Program-made: the position numbers and the translations under genes
Source of the DNA: Verrucomicrobiaceae bacterium
GTDB taxonomy: Bacteria; Verrucomicrobiota; Verrucomicrobiia; Verrucomicrobiales; Verrucomicrobiaceae
Direction: 5' to 3'
Assembly (NCBI GenBank): GCA_027489965.1
Contig: JAIXZA010000100.1
Span: 1-42,855 of the forward strand
Length of the DNA stretch: 42,855 nucleotides
The notes under the pieces: generated by a model
Told to the model about the DNA's origin: nothing
The model's database searches: none
Seen by the model: only the letters and a program-made list of their open reading frames with translations
Shown here: piece after piece, positions 32,817 through 39,903 of the stretch
Layout of the letters: each line of letters begins with the position of its first letter
How positions within the stretch are numbered: the stretch's first letter is position 1

Positions 32817-33223
32817 CGCAGCACGCGCCAGACGAGGTAGGCTGCCAAAACGCCACCTGAAACATCCGCCAGCCAATCCCAAGGATCATTGCCCATGCGG
32901 CCCGGAGTGAAGCTTTGATGATACTCATCGGAAGCACCAACGATGGCAGTGAAGAGAACACTCGGAATCACCAGTGAACGAAAACTCGGTAGAGACGATC
33001 GCCTGCCATAAAGGACAAACAAAAAGCAGAGAGCCCCACCGCTGTAATAGATGCAGTGCACAATCTTATCTTTAAAGGGAAACGATGGGCCACTTGGCAG
33101 CGTCGAGTTTGCAGAAAGGTTCCACAATACAACCAGCCAGATCACTATGCCCATCCGCCAGAACCAGCTCTTGGGCACCCAGCGAGCGCATAAAGAGACA
33201 AACCATGAGCTGCCAGAACTCAT
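32798..33223 (-). CDS. VanZ-like membrane protein
   Basis: A 141-residue protein with four helices. The VanZ pattern is kept: FKDKIVHCIYYSGGALCFLFVL, then ASDEYHQSFTPGRMGNDPWDWLADVSGGVLAAYLVW (DExxQ...R...D...D..G). Function is unresolved in most bacteria; VanZ itself gives low-level teicoplanin resistance. Its start overlaps the stop of the antitoxin-like gene (ATGA), so it forms a unit with the toxin-antitoxin pair. Its 3' end overlaps the convergent TSUP gene by 19 bp. Confidence 0.88.
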   Translation of the reverse strand: MSSGSSWFVSLCARWVPKSWFWRMGIVIWLVVLWNLSANSTLPSGPSFPFKDKIVHCIYYSGGALCFLFVLYGRRSSLPSFRSLVIPSVLFTAIVGASDEYHQSFTPGRMGNDPWDWLADVSGGVLAAYLVWRVLRYLAAH

Positions 33224-33558
33224 CCTTCCTTCATCTCCTCCTCCATGCGCTCACTGAGCCACTGCTTGATCATGCTTTGGTAGTTCAGATAGCGGCGGCG
33301 GGCGATACGCTTGATACGGCTGAGCATCCGTGGATCGAAGCGCAGCGTGATGGTGGTGGACTCACGCACATCCGTGCGGTGAATCGACATCTGCATCAGC
33401 CGTGACTCCAGCTGATGCTGTGCCCAATACTTGCCCTCGGCTTCTTCAGACTCAAAAGCCGGCACATCCTTCCAGGCACGCACTAAGCCCAGATCTCCAT
33501 CCATGGGGATGGGTCGGGTGGTGATGGTCGTTTCTCTGCGGCGTGGTTCAGTACTCAT
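33220..33558 (-). CDS. BrnA/CopG-type antitoxin
   Basis: A 112-residue protein. The middle segment DVPAFESEEAEGKYWAQHQ is typical of the CopG-antitoxin family. The C-terminal ribbon-helix-helix is ESTTITLRFDPRMLSRIKRIARRRYLNYQSMIKQWLSERM, where the NYQSMIKQWL helix is diagnostic. It follows the BrnT-like toxin gene by 6 bp, the toxin-first order of brnTA modules. It should bind the toxin and repress the joint promoter upstream of 33843. Start overlaps and Shine-Dalgarno are not informative. Confidence 0.88.
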   Translation of the reverse strand: MSTEPRRRETTITTRPIPMDGDLGLVRAWKDVPAFESEEAEGKYWAQHQLESRLMQMSIHRTDVRESTTITLRFDPRMLSRIKRIARRRYLNYQSMIKQWLSERMEEEMKEG

Positions 33559-33564
33559 ATTAGG

Positions 33565-33843
33565 TTATGCATCCTCCGCTCTTTTCCTCTCAAAAAAGTC
33601 AAACTCACCATTGGTCATGTCTCTCGCAAAGATCACACGGTAGCGTTTGCCATCGGTCCAAAAGACACTGAAGACCGCCCGACCACCCAAGGACTTACCC
33701 AGATTATAGAAGCGTGACTCCGTCGTGTTTTCAGTGTCGCCAGGCAGGAGCTTCAACGAAAAGGGATCTTCAAATGACTCCTCAATATCCTTGGGAGGCA
33801 ATTTCGTCAGGTCAAAAGTTACGCCGAGCCAGTCAAAGTCCAT
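33565..33843 (-). CDS. BrnT-like toxin
   Basis: A 92-residue protein. The BrnT frame is visible: FDWLG at the start (family: FDWDxxK), EESFEDPFSLKLLPG (family: a-x-x-x-F-x-DP), then ESRFYNLGKSLGGRAVFSVFWTDGKRYRVIFARDMTNGEFDFFERK (family: R...iG.s..Gr.l.Vv.t..g...RiISAR.A...E...Y). The KHG segment of classical BrnT is replaced by a longer acidic stretch, so the fold fits but the active site may differ. BrnT is an RNase toxin related to RelE. Paired with the antitoxin gene downstream. Confidence 0.82.
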   Translation of the reverse strand: MDFDWLGVTFDLTKLPPKDIEESFEDPFSLKLLPGDTENTTESRFYNLGKSLGGRAVFSVFWTDGKRYRVIFARDMTNGEFDFFERKRAEDA

Positions 33844-33885
33844 GATGTGTATTTATCCTCTACGCGATGGTGAGAGGTTGTCTCT

Positions 33886-34263
33886 CTATTTACGATACTG
33901 AATTAATTCTATCTCATAACCCTCAGGGGCGTCAATAAATGCGAAGGTCCCGCTGGAACTTTCTGTCGGTCCGTCAGAAAGCGGGTAGCCGTGGGCCGCT
34001 GCATGTTTCGCAAAAGCCTCCAAGTCTTCCACTTCAAAGGCTAAATGGGTCACATCGGGACCCAGCGTCACAAGACCACTGGCTGGGAAACTGCAGATTT
34101 CAATGAGTTCGTCGCTATTCGGTGTTTTGAAAAAGACGAGTTCTGATCCGCGTGGCGACTTATGGCGCTTCACTTCTTCCAGGCCGAGGACGTCCTTGTA
34201 AAAGGCGACAGTCTTGACCAAATCGTTTACGCGGTAACGGGTGTGAAGGAGTTTTGTGACCAT
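33886..34263 (-). CDS. Lactoylglutathione lyase-like VOC protein (glyoxalase I)
   Basis: A 125-residue protein with the glyoxalase I plan: LLHTRYRVNDLVKTVAFYKDVLGLEEV at the start and HLAFEVEDLEAFAKHAAAHGY in the second half. Probable metal ligands are His7, Glu55, His73 and Glu119, at positions close to E. coli GloA (His5, Glu56, His74, Glu122). The enzyme converts the methylglyoxal-glutathione hemithioacetal to lactoylglutathione. The short E. coli-like type usually uses Ni. Other VOC functions cannot be excluded. Single gene, divergent from the MFS gene. Confidence 0.9.
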   Translation of the reverse strand: MVTKLLHTRYRVNDLVKTVAFYKDVLGLEEVKRHKSPRGSELVFFKTPNSDELIEICSFPASGLVTLGPDVTHLAFEVEDLEAFAKHAAAHGYPLSDGPTESSSGTFAFIDAPEGYEIELIQYRK

Positions 34264-34358
34264 GAGATTTAAAAACTAAGTCCTATAACTTGGGACAGTG
34301 CACCGCATCTGGCAAGACAGTCGTTTGCGATAGCCACGATTCAATCCTATAGAGGGCG

Positions 34359-35576
34359 ATGTCAGCCCGCCGCCCAGCCGTCCTTTTCATTTTCATTACC
34401 CTCGTTCTCGATATTCTGGGCATTGGCCTCATCGTCCCAGTTCTGCCAAAGCTTATCCAGCATTATCAAGGTGGGGACGTGGCGGCTGGCTCCTTCAGTT
34501 ATGGCATGTTGGCCGCGCTGTATGCGCTGATGCAGTTCCTCTTTGCCCCACTGATCGGCAGCATCTCCGACCGCTATGGGCGGCGGCCCGTGATCTTGGT
34601 ATCCCTTCTTGGATCTGCCATTGACTACTTCCTCATCGCCTTTGCCCCTAATTTGATCTGGTTCGCGGTCGGAAGAATCGTCGCGGGGATCACAGCGGCC
34701 AACTACGCAGCTGCCTCCGCCTACATTGCCGATGTCAGTCCACCGGAAAAACGGGCGGCTAATTTTGGGCTCATCGGCGCTGCGTTTGGCATCGGTTTCA
34801 TCATCGGCCCGATCGTCGGGGGCGGATTGGCTGCCTGGGGAGTAAAAGTGCCGTTCTTCGTCGCTGGCGGCCTGACTTTGATTAACTGGGCCTATGGCTG
34901 GTTCGTACTGCCAGAATCACTCGCCCCAGAAAACCGTCGTGCCTTTAGCTGGTCACGGAGCAATCCCGTGGGAGCCCTCTTTGCCCTACGACGTTTCCCT
35001 GCCCTGATGGGACTGGTAACCTGCTACTTTATCGCCGTGCTGGCGCATCAGGTTTATCCCAGCATCTGGGTACTCTACACCACCTACCGTTATGGCTGGA
35101 CAGAGCTGCAAACAGGACTCTCTCTCGCAGCCGTCGGCGTCATGGCTGGCATGGTGCAGGGCGGTCTGACAAAACGCGTCGTCGGTTGGCTTGGGGAGCA
35201 GAAAACGGTGCGCTATTGCCTCACCCTTTCCATCTTTCTCTATGCCGCCTATGGCCTAGCCACACAGCCCTGGATGATTTATGTCTGCATCGTCATCGGC
35301 AGCCTCTCTGGACTGGTCACGCCCGCCGTGCAGTCCCTCATGTCACAGGGCGTGCCAGCAGATGAACAGGGTGCTTTGCAAGGCTCGCTCAGCAGCCTAT
35401 CCAGCGTCGCAGGCGTCGCTGGACCGCTACTTTGCACGCAGCTTTTTGGCTTTTTCATTGGTGAAAAAGCCCCCGCTATCTTGCCTGGCGCGCCTTTCTT
35501 CCTGAGTTCTGCAATGATGATGCTGGCCCTGTTTATCGCTGTGCCGGCATTGAAGCGGATCACACTCGTGAAGTAG
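34359..35576 (+). CDS. TetA-like MFS drug exporter
   Basis: A 405-residue protein with 12 helices. It follows class A-type tetracycline exporters along the whole length: LDILGIGLIVPVLPKL in helix 1 (with the conserved Asp), motif A GSISDRYGRRPVILVSLLGSAIDYFLIAFAP, GRIVAGITAANYAAASAYIADVSPPEKRAANFGLIGAAFGIGFIIGPIVGG (motif C), LPESLAPENRR and a late EQGALQGSLSSLSSVAGVAGPLL. An AGAGGG Shine-Dalgarno precedes the ATG. No tetR-type repressor is adjacent, which argues for a chromosomal housekeeping exporter rather than an acquired resistance gene. Substrate not proven. Confidence 0.9.
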   Translation: MSARRPAVLFIFITLVLDILGIGLIVPVLPKLIQHYQGGDVAAGSFSYGMLAALYALMQFLFAPLIGSISDRYGRRPVILVSLLGSAIDYFLIAFAPNLIWFAVGRIVAGITAANYAAASAYIADVSPPEKRAANFGLIGAAFGIGFIIGPIVGGGLAAWGVKVPFFVAGGLTLINWAYGWFVLPESLAPENRRAFSWSRSNPVGALFALRRFPALMGLVTCYFIAVLAHQVYPSIWVLYTTYRYGWTELQTGLSLAAVGVMAGMVQGGLTKRVVGWLGEQKTVRYCLTLSIFLYAAYGLATQPWMIYVCIVIGSLSGLVTPAVQSLMSQGVPADEQGALQGSLSSLSSVAGVAGPLLCTQLFGFFIGEKAPAILPGAPFFLSSAMMMLALFIAVPALKRITLVK

Positions 35577-35584
35577 AGCCCCAG

Positions 35585-36460
35585 CTATTCCACGTTCTGA
35601 ATCTGCTCGCGGATCTTTTCCAGCTCCGTCTTGGCACTCACGACATGGTGGGCGATCTCTGCATTATTGCACTTAGAGCCCATGGTATTGAATTCGCGGA
35701 AAAACTCCTGCACCAAAAAATCCAGACTGCGCCCAACAGGCTCACCCGAGGACAAGTAGCTACGGAATTGTTTCAAATGACTGGCCGCACGAGAAATCTC
35801 TTCAGAAATGTCGGTGCGATCCGCAAACAAGGCGATCTCTTTGAGCAAGCGCTCATCATCCAGAGGCAAGGGCAGTCCAGCCTGCTCCAGGCGCTGACGC
35901 AACACCGCTCGCTGATGCTCCGGCACACTGGGTGCTTTTTCGGCAATCTTTGCGGCCAGAGATTCGATGGTGCTAAGCCTCATCTCGATCTCTTCACAAA
36001 GATTATCCCCTTCCGCCTTCCGCATGGCAATGAATTGATCCAGTGAAGCCGTGAGAGCCAACTGAACCACAGGCCAAATTTCCTCTGCTAAAGTTTCGCG
36101 CGCTTCATTCACCAGCACACCCGGCAGCCGAATGAGCTCACTCAAAGATAGATCCGCAGAGATGCCAAGTCGCGCCGACATGGCACGCAAGTCAGCCAGA
36201 TACCTCGCTGCCACAGCCTCATCCAGACGCGGCATCGCATCCTCAGCGGTCGGGCGATCTCCGCGCACGGAGACATTCACACGTCCTCGCGAACAAACCG
36301 CAGCGACCTGATTGCGAATCTGAGTCTCCAGATCATTGAGGTCACGAGGTAGATTGATGGAGACCTCCAGCTGCTTGCGGTTGACGCTGCTGCACTCCAC
36401 CACCCAAGTTGTGTCACCTTGCCGCGCTTCACCACGGCCAAATCCAGTCATGCTTTTCAT
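35585..36460 (-). CDS. yicC: YicC-family endoribonuclease
   Basis: A 291-residue protein starting MKSMTGFGRGEA, the standard YicC opening. The C-terminal part has DERLLKEIALFADRTDISEEISRAASHLKQF and the signature GRSLDFLVQEFFREFNTMGSKCNNAEIAHHVVSAKTELEKIREQIQNVE. YicC is an RNase involved in small-RNA turnover in E. coli. ATG at 36460 was preferred to TTG at 36466. The common partner gmk (guanylate kinase) is not next to it here. It converges with the MFS gene after 8 bp. Confidence 0.95.
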   Translation of the reverse strand: MKSMTGFGRGEARQGDTTWVVECSSVNRKQLEVSINLPRDLNDLETQIRNQVAAVCSRGRVNVSVRGDRPTAEDAMPRLDEAVAARYLADLRAMSARLGISADLSLSELIRLPGVLVNEARETLAEEIWPVVQLALTASLDQFIAMRKAEGDNLCEEIEMRLSTIESLAAKIAEKAPSVPEHQRAVLRQRLEQAGLPLPLDDERLLKEIALFADRTDISEEISRAASHLKQFRSYLSSGEPVGRSLDFLVQEFFREFNTMGSKCNNAEIAHHVVSAKTELEKIREQIQNVE

Positions 36461-36578
36461 AGGCAACGATACATGGCGTGCTGATAGGATCTGGCAAGAA
36501 CCATCCCAAAAAGAAGACGTATGGCAGCATAGCCACCATGCGTCATTTCTACATCATCAAACCTACCGATCAGACAAA

Positions 36579-37502
36579 TCAGAACCGGAAACAAATATCA
36601 AAGGTAAAGCGATCTTCCGTCAGACCATAAGGCTTGATGGCCGCTTTTTCATAAGCCACACCAAGATCAACATTATCCAAAACTCGCGAGCGGAAGCCTA
36701 AGCCTAACATGCCCTGAGTGCGGCCATTGGCCTGGCTTGCACCGAAATTGATCACGTCGTAACCTTCGGTATTTAAACCGATGTTTTGTCCATCATTTAA
36801 GACCGTGAATCCATTGAACGACACAAACGGAATGAACCAGCGGCAGGCATAATAATCCAGCATCAAGCTGTAATGACCAATCGTGCTCTGCTCATTGCCT
36901 GTGACGGGGATGCGGACGCCCACATTACCAGACAGATGGAAATCACCGAAGCCTTTTTGGAAAGAGACAAACGGATTGAACTCGCCACCCCCACGACCTT
37001 GGAAGACCACACTGTCACCAGTCGGCACATGAAAGGTTAAGCCGGGCGTCAGGATGAACTGAGCAGGCTTGTTGTCGATGAAAGCATATTTGAAACCCAG
37101 CGCCAGATCCATCCAGCCACCAGGACTACCCAGAGCAGCGTTATTAATTTTTAGATAACCATCCTGGTTGGCAATGAAAGCCAAGCGGTCCGTCATCGCA
37201 TAGCGAATCTGCAACGCGTAAAGCTGTGCACTGCCGCCGCCCAAGAATGAGTCATCAATGTTATGATAAGCAAAAATGGGGCGTATTTCTGAGCGAATGA
37301 CCGCGTCTTCAAAAAAGATCGGGTTCGTCACAGGAGCGATGGTGTGCTGCTTCCAATCGACGGCCTCGACGGGTGTTGTCGCAGCCTTGGCTGAAAGCTC
37401 AGGCGCGCCAGCTTGAACATGACTGATGAATGACACGGCTGCGCAGGCACTAAGGCCGAAGCTGCGCAACCACCGACTTTGGGAGTATGTATGGTTGTCC
37501 AT
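36579..37502 (-). CDS. Outer-membrane beta-barrel protein
   Basis: A 307-residue protein with signal peptide (residues ~10-31), then alternating hydrophobic/polar strands with aromatic girdles (LYALQIRYAMTDRLAFIANQDGYLKI, WMDLALGFKYAFI, AQFILTPGLTFHVPTGD, GHYSLMLDYYACRWFIPFVSFNGFTVL, GMLGLGFRSRVLDNVDLGVAYEKA). It ends in FTFDICFRF, with terminal Phe as in barrel proteins recognised by BamA. It resembles the MetA-pathway/phenol-degradation-like 'transporter' barrels of unknown cargo. Cargo not determined. Confidence 0.83.
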   Translation of the reverse strand: MDNHTYSQSRWLRSFGLSACAAVSFISHVQAGAPELSAKAATTPVEAVDWKQHTIAPVTNPIFFEDAVIRSEIRPIFAYHNIDDSFLGGGSAQLYALQIRYAMTDRLAFIANQDGYLKINNAALGSPGGWMDLALGFKYAFIDNKPAQFILTPGLTFHVPTGDSVVFQGRGGGEFNPFVSFQKGFGDFHLSGNVGVRIPVTGNEQSTIGHYSLMLDYYACRWFIPFVSFNGFTVLNDGQNIGLNTEGYDVINFGASQANGRTQGMLGLGFRSRVLDNVDLGVAYEKAAIKPYGLTEDRFTFDICFRF

Positions 37503-37671
37503 GGCATAAAGTAAGCATCAAACTCGGTGCCTTGATCGGCTGTGATTGCTTTTAAATGTGCCGATTGTGTGTCATGGAATCCATTAACCTTAAGGTAGTA
37601 GGACCCAAAATCACGCCTTGCTCAGACTGGCGCTGCGTGTTTATGATCAAGGTCTTCGTTAGACCTTTTCT

Positions 37672-39294
37672 ATGAAACCGTTTCTGCATTATTTAGCCCT
37701 GAGCATACTCGCCACCCAAGCCCTGGCTGACGTGAGATTACCCGCCATTTTTAGTGACAATTTGGTGCTGCAACAAGGCAAGCCCGTCACAGTCTGGGGA
37801 TTTGCCGCTGCTGATGAAGATGTCACCGTTCGTTTCGCGGGACAAACGCAGGTCACACGCGCAGACCTTGACGGAAAATGGCGTATTAGCCTGGACCCTA
37901 TGACCGCCAATGCGCAACCGCAGGAACTCAGTGTCAGCGGTAAAAACACCGTCACACTCAAGAATCTTCTCATCGGTGAAGTCTGGGTCTGCTCCGGTCA
38001 ATCCAACATGCAATGGACCGTCAGTCAGTCGGGCAATGCCGAGCAAGAAATCGCTGGAGCCAACGCACCACAGATCCGCATGTTTACCGTCGAACGAGCC
38101 ACAGGCATGACACCCGCGACAGATGTGAAAGGCTCATGGAAAGAAGCCAACCCTGCCAATGTCGGTAATTTCTCTGCTGTCGCTTACTTTTACGGTCGCC
38201 ATCTTCATCAGGTCCTGAAAGTGCCTGTTGGCCTGATCAACACCTCCTGGGGCGGCACACGTGTCGAAGCCTGGACCAGCCGCGAATCTTTGGAAGAGCG
38301 CCCCTGCGCAGCTCAAATGCTCAGTGATTGGGACGGCATCAGCCAGAGTTGGGACGCCACCGCTGAAGCCGCCAAATTCGAGGCTTCGAAAACAGCTTGG
38401 CAAGCTGAAGCCAAGAAAATCAGTGAGGAAAACGCCAAGCTGCCAGCCGATCAAAAGAAGAAAACGCCCCAGGCACCACGCCCGCCGGATGATCCGAACA
38501 AGACGCCGCATCACCCAGCAGTGCTGTTCAATGCCATGGTTGCCCCGTTAATCCCCTATGCAATCCAAGGAGCCATCTGGTATCAGGGAGAGTCTAATCA
38601 AAAACGCGCCTTCCAATACCAGGAACTCCTTCCAAATATGATTAATGACTGGCGCACCCGCTGGAATGATCCCTTCAGCTTTTACATCGTGCAGCTTGCC
38701 AGTTTCGGGAACGGTCAACCGATTACCAAGGAACCAGGGATCCCAGACACCTGGGCTGAATTGCAAGAGGCCCAATACCTCACAGCCATCACCCTGCCAA
38801 AGGTCGGCCTCGCTGTGACCAATGACATTGGTGAGGAGAAAAACATTCATCCCAAAAACAAACAAGAAGTGGGCCGCCGACTGGCGCTATTAGCACTGGC
38901 CAAAGATTATGGTAGAGCGGATACCGTCTTCAGCGGTCCCATGTTTAAAAACGCACTGATCGAAGGCAGCCAAGTCCGCATCCAATTTGATCATGTTGGC
39001 ACTGGCCTTAAAGCCCGCGATGGCGGAGAACTCAAGCATTTCCAAATCGTCGGAAAAGACAAAAAGTGGGTTTGGGCCCAAGCCAAGATCGAAAACAACG
39101 AAGTCCTCGTCTCTAGTCCAGAAGTACCCAATCCCGTCGGTGTCCGCTACGCCTGGGCCGCTTGGCCAGAAGGAGCCAACCTCATCAATGCCGAAGGCCT
39201 GCCCGCTGGCTGCTTCCGCACCGACGAATTCATCCCCACCACTCTTGGTGTGATTTCACCTTTTCAGGAACTTCAAAAAGCACAGGTGAAGTGA
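37672..39294 (+). CDS. Sialate O-acetylesterase (SASA/SGNH family), secreted
   Basis: A 540-residue protein with signal peptide (MKPFLHYLALSILATQALA). A short N-terminal beta domain (RLPAIFSDNLVLQQGKPVTVWG) precedes the SGNH hydrolase with VCSGQSNMQW (Ser111 nucleophile), GLINTSWGGTRVEAWTS and AIWYQGESNQKR. A late NDIGEEKNIHPKNKQEVGRRLALLALA supplies the Asp/His of the catalytic pair. A Lys/Glu/Pro-rich insertion (about residues 235-275) lies between the halves. It removes O-acetyl groups from sialic acids or related acetylated glycans. Many Verrucomicrobiota use such esterases on plant or algal polysaccharides, so acetylated hemicellulose or fucoidan is also possible. Confidence 0.93.
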   Translation: MKPFLHYLALSILATQALADVRLPAIFSDNLVLQQGKPVTVWGFAAADEDVTVRFAGQTQVTRADLDGKWRISLDPMTANAQPQELSVSGKNTVTLKNLLIGEVWVCSGQSNMQWTVSQSGNAEQEIAGANAPQIRMFTVERATGMTPATDVKGSWKEANPANVGNFSAVAYFYGRHLHQVLKVPVGLINTSWGGTRVEAWTSRESLEERPCAAQMLSDWDGISQSWDATAEAAKFEASKTAWQAEAKKISEENAKLPADQKKKTPQAPRPPDDPNKTPHHPAVLFNAMVAPLIPYAIQGAIWYQGESNQKRAFQYQELLPNMINDWRTRWNDPFSFYIVQLASFGNGQPITKEPGIPDTWAELQEAQYLTAITLPKVGLAVTNDIGEEKNIHPKNKQEVGRRLALLALAKDYGRADTVFSGPMFKNALIEGSQVRIQFDHVGTGLKARDGGELKHFQIVGKDKKWVWAQAKIENNEVLVSSPEVPNPVGVRYAWAAWPEGANLINAEGLPAGCFRTDEFIPTTLGVISPFQELQKAQVK

Positions 39295-39903
39295 GTTCTG
39301 ACGTCCTAACAAGATTCCGTCAATCAGAGGCTTTCGACAAAGTAGTATGAGTTGAAAGCCAAGGGCAGGGCCTGAAGCAGGAATAAACCCAGTCCAAACC
39401 ATCCCCCTAATCTCTGCACCTACCTCCATTTGGATTCGTTTTTATTCTTTTCGGGACGCAGTGTTCGAGGCCAATAAATCAGAATCAATCACACACACCA
39501 TAAATACCCAGAAGAAACAGACAGTTGCTTCATTGATCATGAAAAATTGGTCATCTAAACCTGAAAACTATTTCATTACGTATTTGTTTAGATTAGTCTG
39601 CAACCCCAGCTTCGATTCAATTCGTTCGAACCCCAACCCAACTCCTTTTTATCCGTGAATCTCAACCATGGTATAGTAATTCCGTCGCCGCATATCGGCA
39701 GTGGTATTTGAGAACCGTTCACTGCCTACTTTGACTGCCTGGATCCACCAAAAAGTTGGCATCAGCAGTACTGACCTTTTCGAATCCATCTCTACAATTA
39801 GCAGGGCGCTCCAACCAAGATAAGCCGCACTGCCCTTACAGCCAATCAAGTCTACGGAACCTACCGGACCAAGGACCACCCTTAACTTCCCCACCCGCCG
39901 CCC
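39295..39903. other. Gene-free leader in front of the autotransporter-repeat gene
   Basis: A 609-bp stretch with no convincing gene. Stems seen: GGCTTTCGAC (39329-39338) with GTTGAAAGCC (39351-39360), one G-U pair, possibly the end of the esterase transcript; and GGCAGTG (39697-39703) with CACTGCC (39720-39726). A 65-codon frame at 39461-39658 has atypical composition and is not called. The AT-rich centre (~39480-39600) probably carries the promoter of the large gene. Confidence 0.5.

Noticed and set aside
34359..35576. TetA-like gene as an acquired resistance element
   Set aside because: No tetR-type neighbour, no insertion-sequence or integron signs, composition like the surrounding genes; more likely a chromosomal exporter.
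39461..39658. 65-codon frame in the leader of the giant gene
   Set aside because: AT-rich, no domain, no ribosome-binding site, composition unlike the real genes here.
39687..39727. Stem region as a known riboswitch (cyclic-di-GMP type)
   Set aside because: Only simple stems are present; the conserved core of that riboswitch is not found.
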